A stretch of 35,011 nt of DNA from Chitinophaga pinensis (GTDB taxonomy: Bacteria > Bacteroidota > Bacteroidia > Chitinophagales > Chitinophagaceae), in NCBI GenBank assembly GCA_945897185.1, contig CAMDFC010000016.1:1-35011 (forward strand), written 5' to 3'. A program made the position numbers and the translations under genes. Below are positions 7,773 through 16,012 of this stretch, one piece after another. Under the pieces are notes generated by a model. The model saw only the letters and a program-made list of their open reading frames with translations. It made no database searches and had not been told where the DNA came from. Position 1 is the first letter of the stretch, and each line of letters starts with the position of its first letter.

Positions 7773-8240
7773 ATGTTAATTAGATGGATCCTGATACTTT
7801 CGGTCTCTTTCTTTTTTTCTGCTTGCAGTGAATCTGGCTTGTATGAGAAAATACATTTCATGCCAGACCATGCTTGGTCGTATGCCAATCAGCCAGAATT
7901 TTCTTTTGAGGTAAAAGATACCACCGCCAATTACCAGGTTTATTTTATCATCAGGCATGCTGATGCCTATGAATACAATAATATTTGGATCAAACTCAGA
8001 AGCAAACTACCCGGAGAGTCAGTTGAAAGAGAGGACAGGTTTGATGTGCCATTGGCTACAGATAATAAATGGTTGGGGTCGGGGATGGATGATTTACACG
8101 ACCACCGCGTTTTGTTGTACAGAGAACCAGTGAGGTTCAGTAAAACTGGATTGTATACAATAAAGATTGCGCACGATATGCGGGTTGAGCCTTTACAATA
8201 TATTTTTAATGTTGGACTGCGGGTTGAAAAAGTAAATTGA
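7773..8240 (+). CDS. gldH: Gliding motility lipoprotein GldH
   Basis: This is a 155-residue lipoprotein with lipobox FFSAC (Cys18). It shows the GldH pattern: YEKIHFMPDHAW near the N terminus, a central NIWIKL segment, and the typical block KWLGSGMDDLHDHR followed by a final beta-rich stretch. GldH is required for gliding in Flavobacterium johnsoniae and acts with the GldB/GldD-type outer-membrane-facing lipoproteins linked to the type 9 secretion system; its biochemical role is unknown. It is only one base from the following sensor-kinase gene, so gldH, kinase and regulator are very probably cotranscribed. Gliding itself cannot be deduced, because many non-gliding Bacteroidota keep gldH. Confidence 0.88.
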   Translation: MLIRWILILSVSFFFSACSESGLYEKIHFMPDHAWSYANQPEFSFEVKDTTANYQVYFIIRHADAYEYNNIWIKLRSKLPGESVEREDRFDVPLATDNKWLGSGMDDLHDHRVLLYREPVRFSKTGLYTIKIAHDMRVEPLQYIFNVGLRVEKVN

Positions 8241-8241
8241 G

Positions 8242-9225
8242 ATGAAGAACTTATTTGACAGGATACCACTCAAAATGATCATTTATGTATACTGGCTGCT
8301 GTTGGTTTATTTGATTGCAGCTTTGGGTTGGTGGTATTTTGAACTCGACCAGCAAAATGACCAGATGCTTGCTTACCAACAAGAGCAAATTCTAAAGGGA
8401 TTTGGTGGTGAAACATCAATGGAAGAAGCACAAGATGCCCATGATAGAAATGCAAAGCAGTTTATTGGTGAAGGAATGACATTTCTTATTTTTACTGTAT
8501 TGGGCGCCATCTTCGTATATGGTGCGGTGAGTCGTCAAATTCGCTACCACTTGCAACAGAAAAACTTCATGTTGGCCGTTACCCATGAATTAAAAACACC
8601 GATTGCGGTAACCAAGCTCACCCTGGAAACTTTAAAGAGACACCAACTGAGTGAAGAAAAACAACAGAAATTGTTGGGGGATGCAATCAACGAAACTGAG
8701 CGACTAGACATGTTGTGTAACAATATTTTACTAAGTTCTCAAATGGAGTCTGGCGGTTACCAGTCCAATAAACAAGAATTCAACTGTTCTTTAATGGTTT
8801 TGGGTGCAGTAGGTTCTTTTGCAAAACGATACCCAATTAGAAAATTTGAGCTAAATGTTCCCGCAGATATCATATGCTATGGAGAGGAATTTTTGGTAAG
8901 GTTGGTGCTTAACAACTTGATTGAAAACGCCATAAAATATACGGTGGCGGACTCCTCTATAACGGTTGGGCTTGTTGAGAATAAGGAAGAAATTGTTATT
9001 GCAGTGGCGGATAGGGGACAAGGAATTCAAGACAAGGATAAGTCTAAAGTGTTTGAGAAATTCTACAGGCTTGAAGATGAAAGGGTGAGAAAGACCAAAG
9101 GAACTGGACTTGGACTTTACCTGAGCAATAAAATTGTGCAAGACCACAAGGGCTCTTTAACACTAATCGATAATCAGCCTCAAGGCTGTGTTTTTAAAAT
9201 TGCATTACCAAAACATGAAGCATAA
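8242..9225 (+). CDS. Two-component sensor histidine kinase
   Basis: This 327-residue inner-membrane kinase has two transmembrane helices at about residues 12-33 and 78-98, enclosing a short periplasmic loop of about 45 residues. No HAMP domain is visible. The HisKA H-box is VTHELKTP with His115 as the phosphoacceptor. The HATPase domain has the N box LNNLIENAIKYT, the G1 box DRGQG (Asp257) and the G2 box KGTGLGLYLS. The small sensor loop suggests it senses a membrane or protein partner rather than carrying a distinct ligand domain; this is inference. Its stop overlaps the regulator start in TAATG, and it begins one base after gldH. Confidence 0.92.
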   Translation: MKNLFDRIPLKMIIYVYWLLLVYLIAALGWWYFELDQQNDQMLAYQQEQILKGFGGETSMEEAQDAHDRNAKQFIGEGMTFLIFTVLGAIFVYGAVSRQIRYHLQQKNFMLAVTHELKTPIAVTKLTLETLKRHQLSEEKQQKLLGDAINETERLDMLCNNILLSSQMESGGYQSNKQEFNCSLMVLGAVGSFAKRYPIRKFELNVPADIICYGEEFLVRLVLNNLIENAIKYTVADSSITVGLVENKEEIVIAVADRGQGIQDKDKSKVFEKFYRLEDERVRKTKGTGLGLYLSNKIVQDHKGSLTLIDNQPQGCVFKIALPKHEA

Positions 9226-9932
9226 TGGGTGAATTTAAAGCCTCCATCTTAGTTGTAGAGGATGAAGAACATCTTCAAGAAGCCCTCACCCTCAACCTAG
9301 AATTGGAAGGTTACGAAGTTACTTGCGCAGATAATGGTGCTATCGCATTAAAAAAAGTAGAAGAGGGATATTTTGATCTCATCATTTTAGATGTAATGCT
9401 TCCTGAGGTAGATGGATTTGATGTTTGCGAATCCATACGCCTAAAAAATATCGATACACCTGTTCTTATGTTGAGTGCCAGGACTGGAAGTGCTGATAGG
9501 GTGATGGGGTTGAAGCGTGGGGCTGATGATTACCTCACCAAGCCTTTTAATTTAGAAGAACTTCTTTTGAGAATTGAAAAACTGATTGAAAAGAACAGAA
9601 AGCTACAAGACACATCTAGCATAGGAGAACAATATATTTTTGGTGGCAATACAATTGATTTTAGGGCCCAAACCGCCACCAATGTCCGCGGCGAAAATTT
9701 GAGTTTGAGCAAGAAAGAGGTTATGCTGTTGAAGATGTTGATAGAGTATAAAAATGAAGTCGTATCACGCGAAAAAATACTTCAAGCGGTTTGGGGTTAC
9801 CAGGTTTTTCCAACAACCAGAACAATCGATAATTTTATTTTAAGTTTTAGAAAATACTTTGAGCCTGATCCTCGAGAGCCAAAACATTTCCATTCAGTTA
9901 GAGGCGTAGGGTATAAATTTAATGATGCATAG
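9225..9932 (+). CDS. OmpR/PhoB-family response regulator
   Basis: The 235-residue regulator is the evident partner of the preceding kinase. The receiver domain has the acidic pocket at Glu12/Asp13, the phosphoacceptor Asp56 in LIILDVMLPEVDG, Ser84 and Lys106 in YLTKPFN. The C-terminal winged-helix DNA-binding domain, about residues 135-235, ends with the typical HFHSVRGVGYKF. Start and kinase stop share one base (TAATG), which implies translational coupling. The target genes are unknown; the nearest candidate is its own operon including gldH. The stop is directly apposed to the stop of the convergent SDR gene. Confidence 0.95.
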   Translation: MGEFKASILVVEDEEHLQEALTLNLELEGYEVTCADNGAIALKKVEEGYFDLIILDVMLPEVDGFDVCESIRLKNIDTPVLMLSARTGSADRVMGLKRGADDYLTKPFNLEELLLRIEKLIEKNRKLQDTSSIGEQYIFGGNTIDFRAQTATNVRGENLSLSKKEVMLLKMLIEYKNEVVSREKILQAVWGYQVFPTTRTIDNFILSFRKYFEPDPREPKHFHSVRGVGYKFNDA

Positions 9933-10631
9933 TTAGATGTCTCCCAACTGCGGCCTGATGGTAATTTCCTCAACGCAGGCCTGTGAAGACAGCTTGCATG
10001 ATGCAAGTACCATTTTTGCAACATCATCTGGCTTCATGAACCTTGTTGGCGTTATTCCGGATTGTTCCCAGGATGGTGTATAAGTGGCTCCTGGATGTAT
10101 CATACTCACCTTGATGTTGTGGGGCTTCATTTCCTCTCTTAAATTCTTTGTAAATCCTGCCAGTGCCCATTTGCTAATACTGTAAGCTCCACCATTGTCG
10201 TATGCTTTTAAAGCTGCAATTGAACACATGTTAAATATATGTCCCTGTTTTCTTTCCATCATGTTGGGCAAAAGCGCCCTCGTTAAATGGTAAGCAGCAT
10301 AGAAGTTGATGTCCATTGTTTGCTCAAGTTGTCCCTCAGGTTCATTGTATGTGCTGCCTGGTTGATAAGTGCCGGCATTATTAATAAGAATATCTACAGC
10401 TGAGGTTGCTTCTAATACCTGTTGTGCAAACCGTTTAACTTCTGATTCAATTGACAGGTCTATATTAAAACTTGTTACCTGAACTCCATATTGCTGCATC
10501 AGGTTCACTTGCCAAGATTGAAGTTTATCCATGTTCCTTGAACAAAGGAAAAGATCATGGCCATCCGCTGCGAAATACTCAGCCAAGCATTTGCCTAAAC
10601 CTTGTGATGCACCAGTTATCACTACTTTCAT
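9933..10631 (-). CDS. Classical short-chain dehydrogenase/reductase
   Basis: The 232-residue protein is a classical SDR with the cofactor motif TGASQGLG at residues 6-13, the NNAG structural motif (INNAGTYQ), a catalytic serine in the CSIAAL segment, and the active-site YxxxK as YSISK. It resembles the 3-ketoacyl-ACP reductase and sepiapterin-reductase style members, but the substrate cannot be assigned. It is transcribed alone on the minus strand, divergent from yjjG across 52 bases. Its stop abuts the response-regulator stop with no gap. Confidence 0.9.
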   Translation of the reverse strand: MKVVITGASQGLGKCLAEYFAADGHDLFLCSRNMDKLQSWQVNLMQQYGVQVTSFNIDLSIESEVKRFAQQVLEATSAVDILINNAGTYQPGSTYNEPEGQLEQTMDINFYAAYHLTRALLPNMMERKQGHIFNMCSIAALKAYDNGGAYSISKWALAGFTKNLREEMKPHNIKVSMIHPGATYTPSWEQSGITPTRFMKPDDVAKMVLASCKLSSQACVEEITIRPQLGDI

Positions 10632-10643
10632 CGGGTTATTTTT

Positions 10644-10677
10644 TTCGAAGTTAAGAACTCTTCCTTTCTTAGCTTTG
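10644..10677 (+). promoter_or_regulatory. Promoter before yjjG
   Basis: TAGCTTTG at 10670-10677 is an exact -7 box, ending six bases before the ATG at 10684. TTCG at 10644-10647 sits 22 bases upstream and is one mismatch from the -33 TTTG. The transcript is predicted to be leaderless. Confidence 0.55.
10646..10653 (-). promoter_or_regulatory. Possible -7 box for the minus-strand SDR gene
   Basis: The minus strand reads TAACTTCG, one mismatch from TAnnTTTG, ending 14 bases before the ATG at 10631. It overlaps the putative -33 element of the divergent yjjG promoter. Confidence 0.35.
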
Positions 10678-10683
10678 TAAAGA

Positions 10684-11391
10684 ATGAAACAGAATACCTA
10701 CGATCAGTTATTTTTTGATTTAGACCATACCATATGGGATTTTGACACCAATTCAGAAGCAACACTGCTAGACCTTTTTCACGAACTGAAATTGAATGAG
10801 CGGGCTACTGGCGATTTTAACCATTTTCATACTACCTACCACCACCACAACGAAATTTATTGGGATAGGTTTCGTAAAGGATTCATTAATAGGGAAGAAT
10901 TGAGGTGGAAACGGATGTGGAGGACCTTGGTAGATTTTAAAATTACAGACGAGACCCTCGCCAAACAAATGAGTGAAAGATACCTGGATATTTTACCTAC
11001 CAAAACCAATTTGTTCCCACATTGTATAGAACTGTTGGAGTATTTGACCGCAAAAAAATATCCCATGCATTTGATCACCAACGGTTTTGAAAAAACACAG
11101 TACCAAAAAATAAAAAACAGTGGTATCGATCGGTTTTTTACCCATATGGTCACTTCAGAACAAGCAGGCATCATGAAACCGCATGCTGCTATTTTTGAAT
11201 ATGCATTAAACCTGACAAAATCGACTGCAGAAAAATGTATAATGATTGGCGACACCCTCGAAGTAGATATTCTCGGAGCCAAGAACATGGGTATGGATAC
11301 GGTATATTTCAATCCTGCAAAACCACACAACGATAAGGTGATTCCAACTTATGTTATTGGAAGTCTAAACGAGCTGAAAACAATTTTATAA
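10684..11391 (+). CDS. yjjG: YjjG-family pyrimidine nucleotidase (HAD superfamily)
   Basis: The 235-residue HAD hydrolase has catalytic motif I FDLDHTIWDFD, with nucleophile Asp12 and general acid Asp14. The HTIWDFD continuation is typical of the YjjG noncanonical-pyrimidine nucleotidase group. Motif II is LITNGF, the motif III lysine lies in the GIMKPHAAIF segment, and motif IV is MIGDTLEVDILGA. YjjG dephosphorylates dUMP, dTMP and non-canonical pyrimidine monophosphates, limiting their incorporation into nucleic acid; this is family knowledge. It is monocistronic, with a promoter box at the start codon, and its stop is directly apposed to the psd stop. Confidence 0.9.
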   Translation: MKQNTYDQLFFDLDHTIWDFDTNSEATLLDLFHELKLNERATGDFNHFHTTYHHHNEIYWDRFRKGFINREELRWKRMWRTLVDFKITDETLAKQMSERYLDILPTKTNLFPHCIELLEYLTAKKYPMHLITNGFEKTQYQKIKNSGIDRFFTHMVTSEQAGIMKPHAAIFEYALNLTKSTAEKCIMIGDTLEVDILGAKNMGMDTVYFNPAKPHNDKVIPTYVIGSLNELKTIL

Positions 11392-12051
11392 TTAAGCGAA
11401 GGTGGCCAACACTGAAATGCCATTCTTTACTTGCTCGCCAATTTTTACATTCACTTTGGTTCCAATCGGTAATAGGAGGTCAACGCGACTGCCAAATTTA
11501 ATGAAACCCAACTCTGCGTTTTGTTGAACATCTTCATCCACATTGGCATAATTCATAATTCGCTTGGCTAATGCTCCTGCAATTTGCTTTACCAATACAG
11601 TTGCTTTTGAATTTTGAAGGACAATGCTGTGTCTTTCGTTTTCTGTTGAGGACTTTGGATCCCAAGCCACCAAGTATTTACCCTTGTGGTATTTGCTGTA
11701 AAGAACTTTTCCTGAAAAAGGATACCTGTTTACGTGAACATTAGCCGGACTCATAAAGACAGATATTTGTAAACGTTTTTCATTGAAATATTCTGTGTCG
11801 TGCACTTCTTCAATCACCACCACCTTGCCATCTGCCGGTGAAACAATTGCGCTTTCATCATTAGTAAAATCTCTAGAGGGTATTCTGAAAAACGATACGA
11901 TGAAAAGCCAGAATGCACTCAATACAACCGAGAGAAAATTATGAATAAGTGGTTGTGTAGGGTAGATGTATTGTAAGGAGAGCATGATTAAAATAAAGAC
12001 GCCCATTCCTATAATGAAAATGGTTTTGTAACCTTCTTTGTGTATGGTCAT
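11392..12051 (-). CDS. psd: Phosphatidylserine decarboxylase family protein, short form
   Basis: This enzyme converts phosphatidylserine to phosphatidylethanolamine. The 219-residue protein has one or two N-terminal hydrophobic helices (about residues 9-30 and 36-55), then the PSD core with SPADGKV, FMSPANVHVNRYP and the self-cleavage site FGSR (Gly187-Ser188). Cleavage there generates the pyruvoyl cofactor on the small C-terminal chain. The length fits the compact form common in Bacteroidota. It is third in a minus-strand run after dus and the D-threonine-aldolase-like gene, 42 bases behind the latter. pssA is not adjacent. A weak -7-like TAACTTTA lies at 12070-12077, so it may also have its own promoter. 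Confidence 0.92.
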   Translation of the reverse strand: MTIHKEGYKTIFIIGMGVFILIMLSLQYIYPTQPLIHNFLSVVLSAFWLFIVSFFRIPSRDFTNDESAIVSPADGKVVVIEEVHDTEYFNEKRLQISVFMSPANVHVNRYPFSGKVLYSKYHKGKYLVAWDPKSSTENERHSIVLQNSKATVLVKQIAGALAKRIMNYANVDEDVQQNAELGFIKFGSRVDLLLPIGTKVNVKIGEQVKNGISVLATFA

Positions 12052-12093
12052 TTTAAGGGGTTGAGTTTGTAAAGTTAAGCAATATGAATGGCA

Positions 12094-13182
12094 TCAGATA
12101 TTGATCTTTCTTTTTCTTGCAGCAACTTGCCATTCGCCAATAACTTGGTCGTTTTCTATTGCAATCAATGTTTCATGAAGGGCAACAGTGGGGCAAATAT
12201 GATATGGAATGCCGATGAGTATATCGCCTACATTGTATTTTTCTGCATGTTCCGTTTCCATTACCAAATGTTCTTCACTTTGTCCAACTGGCTTGAGATC
12301 AGTATTTGAAGGGAAGTACACTCTTTTAGTAATTTCATTTTCTGAAGCGACTGCTTTATGTCCTAGGTCAAGGCAAACCCTATTGCTGCTTGGTTTGGAA
12401 ATCACTCTGGTTACAATATGTACTGCAGGTGTGAAATGCTGTTCCGGACAAATTGTTGCATAACCATGGTCCCAGAATATGTTGGTACCCGGACTGCATT
12501 CGCGGTCTATTTTTTTTGCATGAGCAGAAAAACTTGGTGATCCTCCTGCAATGATTAATGGACACGCATATCCTTTTTGCTCAAGCTTTTCTATCCAGGT
12601 ATATACTTTTTGAAAAGCAAGTTCACAGGCTTTTTCTCTTTCAATGGGATTGGCTTGTCTGTGCTGACCATCATAAATATGCAAGCCGCTAAATTTTAAA
12701 TGCGTTGCAGCGTGAATGAATTCATATAAGTCAATGGCTGATTCATCAGGTAAAATACCTGTTCTGTTCATGCCCACATTAAGATCGATATATATATTCA
12801 GTATTATTCCGGCTTCATTGCACTTTGCATTGATACGTTCTGCTTGGTGAAAATCATCTGCAATTGTAGAAAATAGACTAAAAGGGTAGGTCTGTATCAA
12901 CTTAATCAAACGGTCGATTTTTATTCCGGCTGGTTGATGCGCCAATAAAATATCTTTTGCATTATTGATGGCCAATAGTTCCGCTTCTGCAATAGTTGCA
13001 CATTTGAACTTGTAAATACCTTGATCTTGCATCAATCTAATTCCTTCAGCAGTTTTATGTGTTTTAATGTGCGGACGAAGTCTATCTAGACTAGATACCA
13101 TACGAATCATTTCAGCTATATTTTTTCTTACCAATGCAGGATAAACCAGAAGCGCGGGAGAATCAATTGTTTCTAAATTCAT
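12094..13182 (-). CDS. D-threonine aldolase / D-serine dehydratase-like PLP enzyme
   Basis: The 362-residue protein belongs to the alanine-racemase-N fold type III PLP enzymes of the D-threonine aldolase / eukaryotic-type D-serine dehydratase group. The PLP lysine lies in RPHIKTHK (Lys40). The second, metal-containing domain carries HIC (His328, Cys330), matching the His-x-Cys zinc pair of D-serine dehydratases, followed by PTVALHE. The family cleaves or dehydrates D-beta-hydroxy amino acids. Which reaction applies here cannot be told from sequence alone. It lies 36 bases downstream of dus and 42 bases upstream of psd on the same strand, so the three are probably cotranscribed without an obvious shared pathway. 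Confidence 0.87.
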   Translation of the reverse strand: MNLETIDSPALLVYPALVRKNIAEMIRMVSSLDRLRPHIKTHKTAEGIRLMQDQGIYKFKCATIAEAELLAINNAKDILLAHQPAGIKIDRLIKLIQTYPFSLFSTIADDFHQAERINAKCNEAGIILNIYIDLNVGMNRTGILPDESAIDLYEFIHAATHLKFSGLHIYDGQHRQANPIEREKACELAFQKVYTWIEKLEQKGYACPLIIAGGSPSFSAHAKKIDRECSPGTNIFWDHGYATICPEQHFTPAVHIVTRVISKPSSNRVCLDLGHKAVASENEITKRVYFPSNTDLKPVGQSEEHLVMETEHAEKYNVGDILIGIPYHICPTVALHETLIAIENDQVIGEWQVAARKRKINI

Positions 13183-13218
13183 GATAAATAGGAGGTTTCA
13201 AAAATGAATCTTTGGTAG

Positions 13219-14190
13219 TTATTCCAGTACGAAGCAGGCCAATGCCTCTTCTATTTCTTCTGCACTGTTTAAAGTAACGAGCTGCGTTCTAAGGGGTTTG
13301 ATATTCGGAATTCCTTTGAGGTAATTTGCATAATGTCTTCTCATCTCAAAAATACCCAACTTAGGACCTTTCCACTTAATAGATGCATGAAGGTGTTGTT
13401 TGATTAAGTCAAGTCGCTCTTCAAAAGTTGGAGGCGCCAAATGTTCGCCAGTGGCAAAAAAATGTTTTACTTCCCTGAAAAACCAGGGGTATCCAATTGC
13501 AGCCCTGCCAATCATGATACCATCAATGCCATATTTGTTTTTGTATTCTAATGCTTTTTCAGGAGAATCAACATCGCCATTCCCAAAAATAGGAATATGC
13601 ATTCTTGGGTTATTCTTGACTTTTGCTATCCAACTCCAATCTGCTTCTCCTTTGTAAAGTTGACTTCTGGTTCTTCCGTGAATCGATAGTGCTTGTACGC
13701 CAATATCTTGAAGTCGCTCTGCTACTTCAATGATATTGATGCTGTCGAAATCCCAACCCAGTCTAGTTTTTACAGTAACTGGAATTGATGTAGATTTTAT
13801 TACCGCCTTAGTAAGTCTAATCATAAGGTCGATGTCTTTAAGTACTGCTGCACCGGCACCTTTACAAACTACTTTTTTAACTGGGCAGCCATAATTGATA
13901 TCCAGTATGTCTGGGTTTACCGTCTCAACAATACCAGCACTAATGGCCATGGCTTCTTCATCACCACCAAAAATTTGTATACCAACCGGACGTTCCTCTT
14001 CGAAAATGTCTAGTTTCTGCCTGCTTTTTAAAGCATCCCTAATAAGGCCTTCAGTACTGATGAATTCCGTGAACATTAAATCAGCGCCATGTTCTTTACA
14101 CACTGCACGAAAGGGAGGATCACTTACATCTTCCATTGGTGCAAGGAGCAGGGGGAATTCAGGTAAATTTATGTTGCCTATCTTTATCAT
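13219..14190 (-). CDS. dusB: tRNA-dihydrouridine synthase, DusB-like
   Basis: This FMN-dependent enzyme reduces uridines in the tRNA D-loop. The 323-residue protein opens with the FMN-barrel start LAPMEDVSDPPFR. It contains GIQIFGG and the catalytic cysteine segment NYGCPVKKV (Cys102), then GAGAAVLKD, VKTRLGWD, SIHGRTRSQ and IFGNGDVDSPEKA, and ends in the helical tRNA-binding domain. The KKVxxxGAGAAL pattern fits the DusB group better than DusA or DusC. An exact -7 box lies upstream with a plausible -33 element, so this is likely the first gene of the run to psd. It is divergent from the CPBP protease gene across 30 bases. Confidence 0.93.
   Translation of the reverse strand: MIKIGNINLPEFPLLLAPMEDVSDPPFRAVCKEHGADLMFTEFISTEGLIRDALKSRQKLDIFEEERPVGIQIFGGDEEAMAISAGIVETVNPDILDINYGCPVKKVVCKGAGAAVLKDIDLMIRLTKAVIKSTSIPVTVKTRLGWDFDSINIIEVAERLQDIGVQALSIHGRTRSQLYKGEADWSWIAKVKNNPRMHIPIFGNGDVDSPEKALEYKNKYGIDGIMIGRAAIGYPWFFREVKHFFATGEHLAPPTFEERLDLIKQHLHASIKWKGPKLGIFEMRRHYANYLKGIPNIKPLRTQLVTLNSAEEIEEALACFVLE
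14179..14186 (+). promoter_or_regulatory. Weak -7 box candidate for the CPBP gene
   Basis: TATCTTTA is one mismatch from TAnnTTTG and lies 34 bases before the ATG at 14221, inside the first codons of the divergent dus gene. Support is positional only. Confidence 0.25.
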
Positions 14191-14200
14191 AAGAATTCTG

Positions 14201-14233
14201 CAAAGTTACAAAGAACAACTATGGAACAGCAAA
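14201..14233 (-). promoter_or_regulatory. Promoter of the dus run
   Basis: The minus strand carries TAACTTTG at 14201-14208, an exact -7 box ending ten bases before the dus ATG at 14190. TTTG at 14230-14233 is 21 bases upstream and serves as a -33 candidate, inside the start of the divergent CPBP gene. Confidence 0.55.
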
Positions 14234-15126
14234 ATGAAAACAGGTTGGGAATCAATGAAAAATCTGGGTTGTTTATCCTGATTGGCTTGATGGGTGTTGG
14301 GTTTGTGATTGGAGGATTTGTTTCGATTACAGCTTGGAAATTGATGACCGGTCAAGATATGGCCCAAATGCAGGTATCCATGACTGACCCCAGTTTCAGC
14401 AATCAAGTGAGGGTTACCCAGACTTTGTTGTCTATCTGCATTTTTTTATTTCCTGCTTTAATAGCAGCGCGGATGGTAGATAAACAACCCTTGTCTTATA
14501 TTGGATTAACCCAAAAGTCTACAGCGCTCACTTTTGTATTTGCTATTGTACTCATGCTTTTAACTATTGTAATTGGGGGTTCATTGGCCACTGTTAATGA
14601 AATGATTCCAGTAACTGCACAAATGGAATTGTATTTCAAAACCATGGAAGAAGATTACATGAAACAAGTAGAAGTAATGTCGCAGATGAAAGGAATTGGT
14701 GATTTTCTGATTGCACTGCTTGTGATGGCTTTTGTACCTGCAGTTGTGGAGGAGGTTTTTTTTAGAGGGGGATTTCAGAATATGATGCACAGGTCGACTG
14801 GAAATTTTTGGGTGGCCATCATTGTAACCTCACTTCTATTTAGCGCAATTCATTTTTCTTTTTATGGATTTCTTACACGAACTGCTTTGAGTATTGTACT
14901 GGGCTTGCTTTATGCCTACACCAGAAATCTTTGGATGCCCATACTGGCGCATTATATAAACAACGCTATTGGTGTTGGTGAAGTATATTATTTAAGGAGT
15001 ACGGGACAATCTTTGTCTGATGGCATTGGTGATAAATTTCCAATATGGTGGGGCGTTCTGGCTCTAGTTGCATTTATTTTCATCTTTAAGCAGTTTCAAA
15101 AACAGTTGCCCGATGGCCCTCGATAA
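14221..15126 (+). CDS. CPBP (CAAX protease/bacteriocin-processing, Abi) family intramembrane metalloprotease
   Basis: The 301-residue polytopic membrane protein has hydrophobic segments at about residues 17-37, 68-84, 102-122, 161-177, 196-214, 222-236 and 273-290. The family motifs are all present: EExxxR as EEVFFR (Glu177, Glu178, Arg182), the FxxxH histidine His211 in AIHFSFYGF, and HxxxN as HYINN (His244, Asn248). These residues form the glutamate-activated water and metal site of the Rce1-like fold. The substrate is unknown. The downstream cdsA start lies inside this gene by 14 bases, so the two are translationally coupled, which suggests an envelope role but proves nothing. Confidence 0.9.
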   Translation: MEQQNENRLGINEKSGLFILIGLMGVGFVIGGFVSITAWKLMTGQDMAQMQVSMTDPSFSNQVRVTQTLLSICIFLFPALIAARMVDKQPLSYIGLTQKSTALTFVFAIVLMLLTIVIGGSLATVNEMIPVTAQMELYFKTMEEDYMKQVEVMSQMKGIGDFLIALLVMAFVPAVVEEVFFRGGFQNMMHRSTGNFWVAIIVTSLLFSAIHFSFYGFLTRTALSIVLGLLYAYTRNLWMPILAHYINNAIGVGEVYYLRSTGQSLSDGIGDKFPIWWGVLALVAFIFIFKQFQKQLPDGPR

Positions 15127-16006
15127 AAAAGTATTTGCCACAAGAGCCAAAACAGCCTTGGTTTATGCCGCTGTGATGTTAACGGGATTGTTTTGGAACG
15201 AATGGAGTTTTTTTCTGCTCTTCTCCGTTGTGCATTTCGGATGTTGGTATGATTACCAAAAATTATCTGCCTTGATAGATCCATCGTACGTTAATAAGAC
15301 GCTTATTGAACAATTGCATTTTCCAATCATGGGATGGGGGTGTATGTTGATGGCTACTTCAGATCAACTTGTTTTAGGTTCCTTTAAAATCAGTGAAGCA
15401 GGAACTTGGTTGGTACAAATCGGGATCTATTTGCTACCTGCAAGATTGTTATTTGAAAAGCAGTACAAATGGAAACACATCATAAGATCGATGGGTGGGA
15501 TTGTTTATTTGTCTATTTCATTGGCCTTGTTCATCAATCTTCGTTCAGGTTGGATATGGTCTGATGGAAATTCCCAGAGTATTTTCACAATCACCTTGTC
15601 TACTTTTAGCGGGAAACTAATCTGCTTGCTGTTGATTTTTGGCATTTGGATCAACGATACCATGGCTTATGTTGTGGGTTCATTTATTGGTAAAACGCCA
15701 GTCTCTACTTGGTCTCCAAAGAAAACTTGGGAAGGCACTTTGGGCGGTATCATTTTAAGTGCTGGATTGATATCATTAGTAGCAAATTTGTTGTGGAAAG
15801 CCAACTATGAAGTATTTGTTATTGCGCTGGTCTGCGCAATTGGAGGAACAATTGGAGATTTGGCTGAGAGTAGGTTAAAACGGATGGCGAATGTAAAAGA
15901 CAGTGGCAGCTTTATGCCTGGACATGGAGGATTTTTGGATCGTTTTGATTCAATTCTTTTTGCTGCACCAATGGTTTGGCTGGTTTGTTACTTGTTCTAT
16001 AAGTAA
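15113..16006 (+). CDS. cdsA: Phosphatidate cytidylyltransferase
   Basis: CdsA makes CDP-diacylglycerol from phosphatidate and CTP, the precursor of all the phospholipids. The 297-residue protein is polytopic, and its C-terminal signature is complete: SRLKRMANVKDSGSFMPGHG followed by GFLDRFDS. ATG 15113 (MALDKKVFATRA) is chosen because the in-frame ATG at 15068 lies deep inside the CPBP gene and would add 15 non-conserved residues. The gene overlaps the CPBP gene by 14 bases. The CDP-diacylglycerol it makes could feed the phosphatidylserine route that ends at Psd, also encoded in this window. The convergent PSP1 gene ends six bases away. Confidence 0.94.
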   Translation: MALDKKVFATRAKTALVYAAVMLTGLFWNEWSFFLLFSVVHFGCWYDYQKLSALIDPSYVNKTLIEQLHFPIMGWGCMLMATSDQLVLGSFKISEAGTWLVQIGIYLLPARLLFEKQYKWKHIIRSMGGIVYLSISLALFINLRSGWIWSDGNSQSIFTITLSTFSGKLICLLLIFGIWINDTMAYVVGSFIGKTPVSTWSPKKTWEGTLGGIILSAGLISLVANLLWKANYEVFVIALVCAIGGTIGDLAESRLKRMANVKDSGSFMPGHGGFLDRFDSILFAAPMVWLVCYLFYK

Positions 16007-16012
16007 CAAAAA

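Noticed and set aside
15068-15112. CdsA starting at 15068
   Set aside because: It would lie 59 bases inside the CPBP gene and add non-conserved residues; ATG 15113 gives the usual start with a 14-base overlap.
14221-15126. CPBP protease as a phage abortive-infection gene
   Set aside because: The Abi label is a family name only; coupling to cdsA and the absence of any defence gene nearby point to a housekeeping role.
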